64,000 nt of DNA, taken from contig NC_088929.1 in the NCBI RefSeq assembly GCF_038396675.1, forward strand, positions 38,011,501 to 38,075,500. Reading direction: 5' to 3'. The translations under genes were made by a program, and so were the position numbers. The notes below the pieces were generated by a model. That model was given only the letters and a program-made list of their open reading frames with translations. It was not told the origin of the DNA and searched no databases. Source of the stretch: Hydra vulgaris (taxonomy: Eukaryota > Cnidaria > Hydrozoa > Anthoathecata > Hydridae). How positions within the stretch are numbered: the stretch's first letter is position 1; every line of letters starts with the position of its first letter. Positions 37,985 to 50,533 of this stretch are shown here, in pieces.

Positions 37985-38576
37985 TTTTTAAAAAAGAAGA
38001 TTTTCAAATTATTTTTGTGTGTTTTTTTTATAAGATAAAAAAAACGTAATTTATAAAAGAAAGTTTAGAAAAAAATTAAATAATTAATTTGAATAAAAAA
38101 TATCAAGAAATATAAAAACCATTAACCGTTAATTAAGTTTACAGCGTAACATTTTAAAATACATATATCAAAACAACGAAGCAAAACTAAGTCACTAAAT
38201 TATACTACAATACTAAATCAATAAGAAGTTGCGTTTTTGTTTGATATTATTTTTTTATAAATAGTTAAAAATAAAATTGCGATCTGACAATATACAAGAA
38301 GTTCGGAAGTATAAAAATCTACTTCGTTGAAGTAGTTTCTTGAGTGTGATATTAATTCAAACATTTTTTGACGAAAAAATTATGTAACAAATAAAAAAAG
38401 ATATAAAAAATAAAAAGCTTTTTATGAGCATTGCCTTCAGCAATTTTCATGATCGCGCTCGCCGACATTATCTCGCGCGCACATAATCACGCTCAATGAA
38501 AACATATACTAATTTTACGAGCGCGATATAACACGTTTGACGATATTCTTCATCACAAGCCCTGTTATATGTATGT

Positions 38577-38579
38577 GTA

Positions 38580-38647
<68 letters not shown>

Positions 38648-38692
38648 TAGGTTTATCAGGAAGATTCTTCCTGATGAACCAACTGATGATGA
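38577..38692. repeat. (TA)n array followed by imperfect hairpin
   Basis: TA to 38643, then GTAGGTTTATCAGGAAGA / TCTTCCTGATGAACCAAC (about 38648-38686), stem with 2 mismatches. The hairpin sequence and the following CTGATGATGAAACACAGTG resemble a repeated Hydra transposon-end sequence (recollection, not checked). Confidence 0.75.
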
Positions 38693-38802
38693 AACACAGT
38701 GTTGAAGAAAACAAATATTAGATAAGTATTTTTACCAATTTATTATTGCTCTGTTCTTTAAGAACATTGAGCACTCTGATTGCAGAATACACAAACATAA
38801 TC

Positions 38803-38805
<3 letters not shown>

Positions 38806-38868
<63 letters not shown>

Positions 38869-38870
38869 CA

Positions 38871-38906
<36 letters not shown>

Positions 38907-38924
38907 CATACATACATACATATA
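38806..38924. repeat. (TA)n-(TACA)n compound microsatellite
   Basis: TA to about 38864, then CATACATA units to about 38922. Confidence 0.95.
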
Positions 38925-39799
38925 TTAGGGACAAACCCAGACCTGTTTTGGTAGCGCTGGAGCAATATGAGTGCCGAATATTTGTTATTTAAATTTTGCT
39001 TTTTTATCAAAAATATAAAAAATGTTTTGGTTTCAAATGCAGTAGAAAGTAACTAATTTTTTGTTTATTGTAGCTAGTTCATTTTTTCTTTAGGACAATA
39101 AAATGGATTAAAAAGTGATTATGTGCCTTTATTTGTTTAGTCATTGAAACTGTCATTTAATTACTAACAGAATGTTGATACTTGAAAAAAATAATTAAAG
39201 TTTATTAAAGAACTCTATTATAAGACAATGGAATGTTTTTTTGAAAGATGGAATGGCTTTAAAAAATTCATTCAGAGTAATGTCAACTTTTTTATGTTAG
39301 CAATTATGAGTTATCTGTTTTTAATAATAAATGACAAAAGTAAAGGTTTCTTAATAAAAATATAATAAACGCTCAAATTTAATTTTTGAATGAAAGAACA
39401 TTTGAGCTGTAGCTCTTTTATTTTACGTTTAGAACACAAAAAATCAAAACGAATACTTTTTCAAAAAGAATTATTTCTCTTCATATCCTTTTCAACTTCA
39501 ATAATAATTAAAATAACGATTACAATAACTTAATAAAAGTTATAATAAGTTTTGATTATTTTTTAACTTGAATAAACCTTTAAATTTATTTAATTTATGC
39601 ACTTTTTTTTATTACATATGTATTTTTTTTAATCATTAAGTTTACTGTAATTTTCTTATTTAAAAGGCGCCTTAAAGCACTGTGAAATTATCCTTTAGTA
39701 AAAGTTAAATGAACAAAATTGCTAATATTTAAATGAAAATTAAAATATTAGTAATTATGTTTATGAAACCTTTTATACTTTGTATGTAAACTTTTATAT

Positions 39800-39803
39800 A
39801 TAA

Positions 39804-39866
<63 letters not shown>

Positions 39867-40837
39867 TGTAGTATATATATATGTCCAATCAAAACTTATT
39901 TGGGTCGGACAATGTCCGGTCAAATTTCTAAAATATAGTTTTTACGGTTTTACAGTCATGTTATTCAGTTTATTCAACTTAGTCTAGTGAAGTTGTAGTT
40001 TCTCTCCTTATTATTTAAAATATTTTATTGCAGGTTTTTCCATTTTTTTAAATAAAATAGTTTCAATTTAATTTATTGTATGTTTTTTAAGATAGACTTG
40101 AATTTTCATGCTCTTACTAACAACGCTTTTTTTTTTTTTAACACTTTACAACAGCTGTTTTGATGATTTAACAATTTAAATGCAATTAAAAAAAATTGTT
40201 ATGTTACAAATAACTTTTAATCAATGATCTTTTTTAATGTTTTTATTTTATGCGAAGGCTTTAAATAAAATCAAAAATTAATTATAATGATTGTTTTTAA
40301 ATAAACGCATTATGTGTAAATTAAATTATTTTTTTTAAAAAGTAGGTATGTATTTGTTATGATAAATTTAAATGTTTGAAACTATTGTTCCATGTCTTTC
40401 TAAAAATCTTTTAAAAGATTTTTTTTTAAGTTACTTTAAATTATGAATAAGTTAAACTAAAATCTTCCCAAGATTTAATTGCTTTTTTTTTTTGTTTCTA
40501 ATTTTACAAAGAATTGTTTATAAGTTTTTTTTTAAACTTAAATTATTATTCAAAGCTTGAAATGAATAAAAGTTACTATTTTAAAAGGACTACATTATTT
40601 TTTTAAACAAATTTGAAAGCGTACAGGTTTGTACAAGGGGGAAGGGGGTCCTAAATCAGTGGTTTTACTGCGTATGTACTTTATGGATGGCCCCTAACTT
40701 AAATAAAACGTTTAAAAAGAATTTTAAACGTTTTAAATTCTTTTTAAAGAAAAATTTCAAGCGCAATTAAAAATGTAACAAAAAGTAGATTTTTTTGAGT
40801 TTTGTTTTAAAGCATTTCATTTATTTTTAATTAATTT

Positions 40838-40917
<80 letters not shown>

Positions 40918-40940
40918 TAGTAGAAAATCACTTAACAAAA

Positions 40941-41008
<68 letters not shown>
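39800..41008. repeat. Region with four (TA)n arrays
   Basis: TA arrays at about 39806-39863, 40843-40912 and 40948-41007, plus short ones. GTCGGACAATGTCCGG (39904) and TCGGACATTGTCTGATGTCC (41101) are similar palindromic motifs on either side, possibly ends of one small element. An imperfect repeat TTTAAAAAGAATTT / AAATTCTTTTTAAA at 40711-40748 forms a 14-bp hairpin. No gene seen. Confidence 0.65.
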
Positions 41009-41011
<3 letters not shown>

Positions 41012-41164
41012 ATAATAAAGTATTTTTTTTGGAGAACTTAATTCTCCTTGGACAAAATGTCCAATTACTTTGTAAATTTATCGGGCAATCTGAGGTTTTA
41101 CTCGGACATTGTCTGATGTCCAACCGCTAAATTGAGTCCTATATGCATATATATATATTTTTTT

Positions 41165-41365
41165 TAGATTATTCACCTCCCCAAGGCCAGAGGGGGGGCC
41201 ACTACAGTCGAGGAGGCTACTCTTTTTTTTGTGTGTTTTTTGTGTTTTATTTTTTTTTTTTGTTTTTATTTTTTTAGTTGTTATTTGTGGTGCAACCCTC
41301 TCTCAACTCTTCAACTCCGAAACACGAACCTTGCCGAGCAAGGCCGCTCCGCGGAGAAACTAAGT

Positions 41366-41368
<3 letters not shown>
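41165..41368 (-). mobile_element. SINE copy 2, 5'-truncated
   Basis: Minus-strand orientation: TTTCTCCGCGGAGCGGCCTT, GTTCGTGTTTCGGAGTTG, an A-rich insertion, then CCTTGGGGAGGTGAATAATC and a short A run. The tRNA-like head is absent, and the 5' side passes straight into a TA array (41367-41446). Confidence 0.75.

Positions 41369-41446
<78 letters not shown>
41367..41446. repeat. (TA)n array between SINE and mariner
   Basis: About 80 bp of TA. Confidence 0.95.
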
Positions 41447-42053
<607 letters not shown>

Positions 42054-42094
42054 TTTTGTTGAAATTATTTTTTGGTTAATTAAATATTTTTTAG

Positions 42095-42426
42095 AGATGC
42101 TGGTCTTCTTTCAAAAAACTTTTCATATAGACCTGACATTGCTGCACCTTGGGAGAGATTAGGTCAAAAACTTCAAGTGACAGGAAAAATTGGTCAATTA
42201 GTTAGTGGAAACTCATTACTTCCATTATTTACTGAAAATATCTCATCAAGTTCTAATGAAATCCTAAAGTGGGATGATGTTATATCACCTTTCTTTGACT
42301 TACACACCTATGAAACAAAGTTTCTGCCAAGGTCTGGTTTTCACAAAGGTAGTCCATATCCATGCCCCCAAACTCTTTTGATCAATAATCCATTTAATTG
42401 GTATACTAGATATACAACAGGACAAG
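42095..42426 (+). CDS. MRPL37: Mitochondrial ribosomal protein mL37, exon 2
   Basis: Begins after TATTTTTTAG; its first base completes the Arg codon from exon 1. Encodes [20 protein letters not shown] (the TxxxWxRExxLLQVxG block of mL37), [13 protein letters not shown] and [13 protein letters not shown], matching the IDLHE...GFxEGYPYPxPHTL block, the clearest family signature. The donor after 42426 is CAAG|GTTTGT, phase 1. Intron 2 (42427-46705) is 4.3 kb and holds two MITEs and a hAT fragment. Confidence 0.82.
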
Positions 42427-42568
42427 GTTTGTCTTTTTATTGTATTTACTAATAATTTTTTTTCTGTAACTTTAGAGTGAATGAAAAAGTACAGTGTTTT
42501 AACCAAGATTATAAGTCTTAATGACAAAGTTCCAATTTGGCCTTAGTGGTCAAAATTATGGTTAGTAG

Positions 42569-43455
42569 TAGGGATTGCAAAATTACCAAATTTTTTCATT
42601 ACTGGTAATTAAGTAAAAATCAAAACAATCTTTTACCTGCTTACCGGTAAATTACTGACAATCTTGCACATTTTAAAAAATTATTCCTAAACGTACAATA
42701 CTATTAGTAATTTTTTGAATTTTTTCTACCAGCAAATATTTGTATGTCTAGTAATCAGATCAACAGTTGTTACAGATAATAGCTCTTGGTGAATTTTCTT
42801 TGCATATTCATTCACGATTTTTTAAATTGTGTTTGAATTTTAGTATAACCCTTAGCACTTTAACAGTATTCTTAAATCGTAAGATGTACAAACTTAACAA
42901 ATAGTAAACCATTTGACTGTTAATCATGCTTCAAACACACCAAAACAAATCTTTTTATGATGTATTTTGAAATAGTTGATAAATTAATCAAATTCGTAGA
43001 AATGTTCATTGTTAAGTTCTATTTTTATCTTTTTTATTTCTGTTAAGTTGTATTTTTATCTGTTTTATTTCCTTTTAAATGTTAGTTTTGTTCTGTGTTT
43101 GAAGGTGAGCATGAATACTATTTGTACTACCGCCTAAAGTTGGAATTGTTTTTTTTTTCTAGTAGTTTTCTTGTACTAAAAGCAACAATACATTAAAGTG
43201 ATTTTTTTTTCCTGAAATAAAAATTTGATATTGACATATTTTACAGAAAATGTTATTGGATCACAGCCTCAAAAATTGTCATTAAAGATTGGATAGATAA
43301 GAGATAGATAAGAGATAAGAGATTGGATAATCATAGTCTTTTGGTTTTTTTCTATTAAATTTTATCAATTTTACTGGTAATGACAAACTTAATTATCGAT
43401 AATAAAGTTGTGCATTTAGTTTTGATATACTGGTAAAATGGTATTGCAATCCCTA
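42569..43455. mobile_element. Non-autonomous hAT-like element (MITE), 887 bp
   Basis: Ends TAGGGATTGCAA (42569) and TTGCAATCCCTA (to 43455), with the inner block TACCA.TTTTACCAG also inverted. 8-bp flanks GTTAGTAG (42561-42568) and GTAAGTAG (43456-43463) differ by one base. 8-bp duplication and a xAGGG end fit hAT. No ORF. An internal tandem of GATAAGA units lies at 43288-43330. Confidence 0.75.
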
Positions 43456-44734
43456 GTAAGTAGACGTCAAAGTAAGGGGAAGTGTTAGTAGCAATGCTTG
43501 TAAAATTTTAATTGAGTCACAGACAATAAAAATTGTTCATTTTGAAATATGTTCTGAAGTGGGTTTTCAGTTGAAATTTATTAGTATTTTTTATTTATTT
43601 TTTATTCAACTTTATTTTTTACCTCTTTCTAGTTAAACTTGTTAAACTTAATCTTCTTTTGAAGATTAACTTAAATGAGTTTTTTAACATATTAACTTCT
43701 AAATAGAACAAAGATGAAATTAAAAAAAATTAAAGTTTCAGTATAACTTATTTATTAATTTATTATGATCTTAAGACTAAAGTAAAATTTATTTGAAGAA
43801 TTTACTTCTTCATTGTGTGAATTTATTTGAAGAATTTACATTCTTCATTGTGTTCAATAAAATGAAAATTCAATTTTATGTAATCCTGTTAATTGAATAA
43901 AATTAGAGCTAAACATCTTTTTTGCATCAATCTAACAAGACTGTTGTGAATTTTACTCAGAATTCTTTTCCTTTAAAAACTATATTGAAGATTTTTGTGA
44001 TAAAAATAAAATAGCAGTATTTATGAAATTTGTCTTATTTCATATGGTGTTAATCTTGGCTTCATTTTCATTTTGTGCTAAAAACTTTCCAGAATTGTTC
44101 TTTTTGTGCACTTGAAAACATTTGTTGTTTTAAAAGTTTCAACTTTAATCTCTACTATTTCTTTAGTTTTATCTAGTCTTATTCTCTTAGCTATATCTTT
44201 ATGTACATTTCCTCTTTCTAATATCTGATTTGAATATTTGAATATTTGAATAATTTGGTCTTCTTTGACAAATTCTACCAGCTACTATTGTCTCTAACTC
44301 CACCATAAGTTCTATATCTTCCAGCTCCTAATACAGGTGTTTATATATTATATTCTTTTAAAGTTGCTGAAGTATCTACTTGAAAATCAGCATAAACCAA
44401 TTTCTCAGTAACTTCTTAAGTCTGTAGTTACTTTTATGATTTCTGATTTTGATCAGATATTAACTCTTCTTCACAACACAAAATTGTGTTGAAATCCATA
44501 AGGACCTCAACATCTGATATTTATTTTGAAAATAACTAAAGAAGGAATCAATGTTAAGAATTTTTTTTTTGGGTAACACACCTTGTGATATTTAAAAGAT
44601 ACATAAAGTTTTGAAAAAAAAACAAACAACCTAAATTAATATATAGTTTAAAAATAAACTACTCATGGGTCCAAATGGACTTCATGAATAGTTTGTTTTT
44701 GCAACCCAACATAAAAGTAGAGTTAGATTAAGTT

Positions 44735-45483
44735 ATATACTTCACTTGTATAAATAAAGTTATATCCATCCAGTCGGAATCATGTGACTATATCGCAAAA
44801 TCAAAAGTAACCACTTTGATTTGGGGGAAAACAAACTATTTTGTTTTTAAATCCTACAATTATTTTGTGGCAATATTTTATATCCTACAATTACTTAGAA
44901 AAATAATCAAAAGAAACAGGGGAAAGATGTCTGCAAAACATAAGTCTTTTAGATGATTTTACTTTACTTTTACAAAATTTCAAATCTCTGTTTAAATAAA
45001 TGATGCCTTACATTGATGTCTATATATTATTTTGGTTATTTTAATGTATAAAAAGTACTGATATTTCGATATTTATTTACCAATACTAAATTAAGATGCA
45101 AATTAAAAGTAGCCCACCAATAATAAAGTGTGCTGAACAAACATAAATGTTAGAAGATTTTAGGAAACTATTGCTTGCTGTATACACTACTATCTACAAG
45201 CACAATTTATTGTATTCAACCGCTTTCTTTAAAATACTTCATCTTTAGGAAGATTTAAGCTCTTGATTTTTCTTTATTTTGTTAGTGCAACCTACTGCAC
45301 AACAACTTTTTACGATTAAAAAAAAAAATTAACTTAACAAACCACAACTGATATTTTAGTTTATTTTCCCCTAATTCACAAAGGTTATTTTTAAAACAAT
45401 ACTTTTAAATACCAAGTGATGTCACGCCGACTGGATGGATATCTAATCTATATAAGTTTCTAACTTTATTTATATAAGTATAT
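44735..45483. mobile_element. MITE with ATATCCATCCAGTCGG inverted repeats
   Basis: ATATCCATCCAGTCGG at 44763 is matched by CCGACTGGATGGATAT ending at 45442. The inverted similarity extends inward about 90 bp (GGGGGAAAACAAAC against GGGGAAAATAAAC) and outward through TATAAATAAAGTT on both sides. No coding capacity. Target duplication unclear. Confidence 0.7.
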
Positions 45484-45560
45484 ATTAACTTTTATATAAG
45501 TATATACTAAATTTTATATAAGTATATAGTAATTTTTATATAAGTATCTACTAAATTTTA
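45464..45560. repeat. ~31-bp tandem repeat
   Basis: TTTTATATAAGTATATACTAA-type units, about three, immediately outside the MITE. Confidence 0.8.
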
Positions 45561-45878
45561 TAAATAAAATTAGATACTTAATAACTTTCATCTTTTAATA
45601 ATTGACAATAAAAAAAAATTACTTATTAGATAAATAAACTATTCCATGGAATGTCTGTTATTATTTGCAATAAAAAAATGAAACTTGCAACAAAGAGCTA
45701 AAATACAATAAAAAACTAGTTCACTAGCAATTCATTTGTTTAATAACGATCAGTATTAAAAGTCTAAACTTTCAATGTCTTCCAATTGTCTAAACTTCCA
45801 AATATAACAACTTATACTATTTAAGTTTGCTGAAATATAGATATTAAAAAAAATGTTCTAACTTTGTTCTTTAAACAG

Positions 45879-46290
45879 GTCAACCACTATCAGTTGTTGA
45901 TAATAAGTATTTTATTAAAATGTTAGCTTTGTTTGATAACAAGTACAAATCGCTGATTAGCCAAAAGTTTTATGAAATTGTTAGTTTAAATCATTTAAAG
46001 TAAAAGGTTAGGCATAATAAGTTTGAAGCGGATCATAATATATGACTTGTTCATTTGTATAACCAGCCATTTATAAATTAACTGATTATTTTGCTAATTT
46101 TAAAAGATTATCACATATTTGAAAAATATGAATCTTGCTATCAAGTTTTATGACAATTTTCATTGAAGATATAAAGATTTTCTTCTAAAAATAACTCTCA
46201 AAAAGTCAATTGAAGCATAAATTGTATCTCACACCAACTAAACCAAGATTTGTCATATAGTCCAAAAAATCCATCTAAAAAAAAATATAG
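45879..46290 (+). pseudogene. hAT (ZBED-type) transposase fragment in mL37 intron 2
   Basis: QPLSVVDNKYFIKMLALFDN followed by KYKSLISQKFYEIV matches the QPFSxVEDxxFxxLxxxLDPRYxxPSR block of ZBED-type hAT transposases. About 30 bp on, in another frame, YDLFICITSHL resembles the TDxWTSxxxxxYxSLTxHYI block. Frames are broken. It mimics an in-phase mL37 exon but is better explained as transposon. Confidence 0.6.
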
Positions 46291-46705
46291 TTATGCAATC
46301 AAACATTGTCATCAGATGATTCATTTTCATTAAATGGCTAAATCATCAATTATTTAAATATGAATATAAAAATATTAGAAAGTTCAGGTCTGCTCACATT
46401 TTATACAAATAGTTTTTGCCAATATCACATTTTATCATTTTATAGATTTTTTGTATAACTACTTCAACTTTCTTTTTGTATAACTATATTCATCAAGGCC
46501 TTCATAAAAATTACTTTCAAGTGCTGCCAAAAAGATTTTGCTGAACATAATGTCTTTTTAACTCAAGATATAGAATGTTGTCATCTGTGTTATTCCTTTA
46601 TATAAATGTTGTTACTGTTTATCTGTGTCATTTTTCTTTATGATTTTTTTTGTTTGTTTGTTTGTTTGATTTTAATTCATTTAATAATTATTTTTTACTT
46701 TTTAG

Positions 46706-47166
46706 CAATATTCTATAGTTTTGCACACAGTCTTGCGTTTGCATTAAATAATGGTGAGGAGATGGGCAAAGACTTACAATCACCTATACCATTTCAGTGT
46801 ATTTCTTTTGATGGAGAAACATTCACATTTGTTTGCTATCAACTTAATACTTTAAACTTTAAAGATGACAGTGGTACAAAGAATTTTGCATGGATTTCAA
46901 GTGAGAATAAACTGTATGATAACGTAAGAGAAGAAATTTTTCCAAAAGATTTTGTTTGCAAAGATAAACCAAGTGATTGTATCGAGTATATTGGTAAACG
47001 TGTTTCTTTAACAGATTTTAATCGTAAGCGATTAAGTGAATCATTTGAAGATGAACATATAATGCAAGTTTTTATTGATGGTTATAATAATGAAGCAGCT
47101 AATATGTTTTTAGAATTCATATTTAACACAAACAATAAAGCTCTAAATATACAAACTTGTACTTAA
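46706..47166 (+). CDS. MRPL37: Mitochondrial ribosomal protein mL37, exon 3 (last)
   Basis: Acceptor TTTTTAG before 46706; the first two bases complete an Ala codon with the G of exon 2. Encodes FYSFAHSLAFALNNG and the most conserved C-terminal block, VCYQLNTLNFKDDSGTKNFA followed by W...LYDNV (family: FQLNTxDxxxxxGxKNxxWxxxxxLY). Ends with TAA at 47164-47166. The C-terminal extension after LYDNV is about 90 residues, longer than in vertebrates. Confidence 0.82.
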
Positions 47167-47228
47167 TTTATGTAATGAAAAGTCACTTAAATTGTTTTTA
47201 GTTAAAACTTTTTTAAGTAATCCAGCTA

Positions 47229-47234
47229 AATAAA
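47229..47234 (+). promoter_or_regulatory. Candidate poly(A) signal of mL37
   Basis: AATAAA 63 nt after the stop codon; the first such hexamer downstream. Confidence 0.45.
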
Positions 47235-47284
47235 AGTCTAGAACCTTTTTGCTATTATGAATTAGAAATTAGCAGTAAAATGAG

Positions 47285-47665
47285 AGGATATAGTAAATAT
47301 ATATAGAATAGTATATGGTAGATATATAGAGTAATATAAGATAGATATATAGAGTAATATATGGTAGATGTATTGAGTAATCAAGGGTTATTCTAGGAAA
47401 AAAATTGGGTGGCGGTACCCCCTGTCCTGGAGAAATTTAACTAAAATATTGCCAAATATAGGCGTTTTTTCGTTAAAAAAAATGATATTTATCTTAAAAA
47501 GCATATTTAAAAAAGTTTCTTAATTATTAATTTGGGCAGCGCCCAAATATGGTTGACGCAGTAGAAAACGGTCTATAATAGCTGGTAATATAAGGTAGAT
47601 ATATAGAGTTGATATATGGTCGATATATAGAGTAATATTTAGTAGATATATAGAAAGTAATCCAG
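47285..47665. repeat. ~23-bp minisatellite interrupted by a ~200-bp insert
   Basis: TATGGTAGATATATAGAGTAA-type units at 47285-47385 and 47590-47660. The segment between (from GGTTATTCTAGG, with GGGTGGCGGTACCCCC) has none and may be a small insertion. Confidence 0.75.
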
Positions 47666-47669
47666 GTTA

Positions 47670-49099
47670 AAATGGTAAATACACATAAATAAAAAAACAA
47701 ATAAAGTTAAAATTAATTAGTTAACATTTTTAATAGAAAATCAGCAAATAAACAATAATTTCATTTTAATTTTCTTATTTAAAATAAAATATTGGCTATA
47801 GCCTAAACAGGTTTTTGTTACAGTTGTTAGAAGACTAAATTGTTTCATGCTTTTGAAAACTTTTAAATGTTTTAGATATTGGTCAAATCTTTAGCTATTG
47901 TTTAGGTGCACTTCTATTTCTATGCATTTATTTTCATTGGTACATCTGTATTAAAACAATACACTTAGAAATTAAACATCAGTTTATTAATAAGACAGTT
48001 ATTAAAAAGATACAGTAATTAATCAATTGCACTTAAAAATTAATTCCTTGAGAAACAATTTTATCCTGATTTAATGGAAATTCACCATTAAAGTTAGTTA
48101 ATTGTTATGTTAAATAAAAATATAGTTACAGAATATTTTTTTATCATCTGAGTGTTTAATTTTAAAAGTCTCTGATTAACTTTAAAATTAAAAAATGCGT
48201 CATGTCCAAATTTCTTAGTGCAGTATATATACAGATGCGCACATGAGCATGTATGATACAACAACACATGAATATATACATTAACAGCTGCACATCTTGG
48301 TATTAATTATAGTGGTTTGGATTTGCTTATTAAATAGGTACATATTTAGGTGACACACTATGTGTTGATGCTAGATGCCTTGTTTGGGTTTTTTCTATAG
48401 GATAGTAAATGAGTTCATCAAAATATTTATTTCAAAATATTTATAGATATAATTCAAGCATTTTATAGTGTTAAGTTATTTTTAGATTGTAATATAATAT
48501 TTTTTTAATTGTTATATACAAATTATTAGATCATTACATATATTAATTTTAAGATTTTAAAAAAAGTTCACTTTATGTTTAACTCGAGTTCAGAATTCTA
48601 AAAATTATTTTCATGCATGCAATATATTAGACAAAATAGGACATCTGAAAACTTTATTTAAAGAGTTTTTATTTAAACTTTTTTTTTTAAATAATTTATT
48701 TTTAGTTTATGTTTTAATTTTTTTAACTTTTTAATAATTTTATTGTAATATATTTCTGGTTAATTTAATTAATTTTGGTTTATATCAATTAATTAGATAA
48801 AGCATATTAATTAGATAAAGTTTCTTTCGTGTTAATATTAACCTTTGATTGAAATTAAATTTTATGTAGGTTTAACACAATTATAATGCATTGACATAAT
48901 TATTAATTAAAAAATAATAATTTTAAATAATTTAAAAAATGCAAAAATGAAAAACTTTCTAACATTTGTATCATTGTTGATTTTTTTTATTTACAAAATT
49001 TTTTCTTTATAAAAATTTTGTGTTTTAAAAATACTTTAATTACAATAAATAAAAAAAGACACCCATGGTGTTTAATTTTATCTTTTGTTAACTAATTTA
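47670..49099. other. Intergenic, no gene seen
   Basis: AT-rich sequence between mL37 and gene 2. Nothing supported apart from simple A/T runs. Confidence 0.5.
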
Positions 49100-49141
49100 G
49101 TACCAAGTGTACAAGAACAAACTTCAATATTTAGATACAAA
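49100..49141 (+). promoter_or_regulatory. Short 5' UTR of gene 2 preceded by a splice acceptor
   Basis: TTAACTAATTTAG ends at 49100, only 41 nt before the ATG. It could close an upstream 5' UTR intron or accept a spliced leader; Hydra is known to trans-splice. Confidence 0.35.
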
Positions 49142-49159
49142 ATGGCTGGTAATTTTAAG
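49142..49159 (+). CDS. Gene 2 (unrecognised), exon 1
   Basis: ATG GCT GGT AAT TTT AAG then GTAAGA: 18 coding bases, phase 0. Gene 2 as a whole: seven exons up to the window end, all joined by GT-AG and all phase-compatible. It gives an acidic, Ser/Asn-rich N-terminal region, a predicted helical middle and a continuing C-terminal part. I do not recognise the protein, and no signal peptide, transmembrane segment or known motif is evident. It lies 2 kb downstream of mL37 on the same strand. Confidence 0.5.
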
Positions 49160-49712
49160 GTAAGATTTTTGTGAGCATTTTTGAGTATTGATTAACATGA
49201 TACTTCAATTTTCTTGTTGGAAATGTCCTTTTAATTATAAAGCAGACTTTCAAAAAAAAAGACATCAATAAAATTCTACTCGGAAATTTAATAACAAATA
49301 AAATTGCTAAAAACATTCTCTTTTTTTTCTTCTAATTTTTTGTAGTTGTTTTATTTATTTCTATATCTCTTAAAAAAAACATGTTTTTATCAAATAATTT
49401 CAATACATTTTTTTATTTTGTCATTTCAAAATTAACAAGTTTTATTATTTTTAAAAAAAAAAGTTTTAATTTGTTCTTGTGCTAGTTTTGACATGTCTTA
49501 TGAAAGTCACTAATTTGTCATTAAGTGTCCCTCAAGGAAAGTATAATCTAGCTGTTGGTCCTGTTTATTTAGGAGCATCAATGATAAATATGTATTTTTT
49601 CCATCAATCATATAGTATTTATTTAAATTATATAAATAGATGACTTTTTAAAGAAAATATTTATTTTATTCTAGTTTTCATTTATGCAATTAAATTTTTT
49701 TTATTTTTTCAG

Positions 49713-49741
49713 GTTGTATCATCTAATGAAGAAACAGCAAG
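49713..49741 (+). CDS. Gene 2, exon 2
   Basis: 29 nt after TTTTTTCAG, encoding VVSSNEETA plus two bases (AG). Donor GTGACT. Phase 2 out. Confidence 0.5.
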
Positions 49742-49794
49742 GTGACTATATGCTAACATTAAATTTGTTTTTAAATGTTTATCATGTATCATGT

Positions 49795-49996
49795 TTGTTA
49801 CTTTCATGTATCAGTGTTTGTTACTTTCATGTATCAGTGTTTGTTACTTTCATGTATCAGTGTTTGTTACTTTCATGTATCAGTGTTTGTTACTTTCATG
49901 TATCAGTGTTTGTTACTTTCATGTATCATGTTTGTTACTTTCATGTATCATGTTTGTTACTTTCATGTAAATGTTTATCAGTGTTTGTTACTTTAG
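49795..49996. repeat. 23-bp minisatellite in gene 2 intron 2
   Basis: TTGTTACTTTCATGTATCAG-based unit, about eight copies from 49795 to 49996; some lack the AGTG step. Two frames stay open through it and are not genes. Confidence 0.95.
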
Positions 49997-50043
49997 TTTG
50001 CTCATAACATTAAATTTCTTTTTCTGTTTTATTTGTTACATAG

Positions 50044-50135
50044 TGACAATGAAAACAATGACTACGTTTTAAAAGTTATTGAACCTCCTGAATCTCCTGT
50101 TTTTCAGCCCAGAAAAAAATTTCTTTATTCCCCAG
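50044..50135 (+). CDS. Gene 2, exon 3
   Basis: 92 nt after GTTACATAG. Encodes DNENNDYVLKVIEPPESPVF then QPRKKFLYSP, a Pro-rich acidic segment. Donor CAG|GTATGT, phase 1. The following intron (50136-56625) is 6.5 kb and contains the SINE/LINE. Confidence 0.6.
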
Positions 50136-50492
50136 GTATGTGATTTTTCTCATTTTTTTAGTCAACTGAATATTGCGTATTTAAAAAAAATTATAATTTG
50201 GAAAAAATTCTGTCAAAGAGGATCAAAGAGGGTAATGAGTAATTCCATGTAAAAGTAGGACAAATTTTTCAGTCAACCCTTCAATCACCCCTTCAGTCAC
50301 CCCTTCAGATATCTTTCGAATTTCAACCAGTGGTATCTAATAATGATACATGAAAAAAATTTAATGTTTGAGCTTCCAAATCAAAGCAGTTTAAAAGTTA
50401 TGACATTTTGAAATTCGGCCTAAAATGTCCTATTTTTTCCCCATATTCACCATTATGGACTCTGCAGTGGTACTTTTTAATGAATAATTTAA

Positions 50493-50533
50493 GTTATTTG
50501 GCTAAAATTTGGCTAAAATTTTAGCCAAATAAC
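50493..50533. repeat. Hairpin, 18-bp perfect stem, 5-nt loop
   Basis: GTTATTTGGCTAAAATTT (50493-50510) and its complement (50516-50533). Part of the left arm is also directly repeated (TTTGGCTAAAAT twice). Confidence 0.9.

Noticed and set aside
45879..45999. An in-phase extra mL37 exon after the acceptor at 45878
   Set aside because: Its translation matches a hAT transposase block, and omitting it gives a better fit to mL37 between the YPxPxT and FYSFAHS segments. The available donors also fit the next exon poorly.
49795..49996. CRISPR-like array of regular repeats
   Set aside because: Units are contiguous with no spacers, in an intron of a eukaryotic gene.
49684..50007. Two overlapping open frames of about 100 codons
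   Set aside because: Created by the 23-bp minisatellite in a gene 2 intron.
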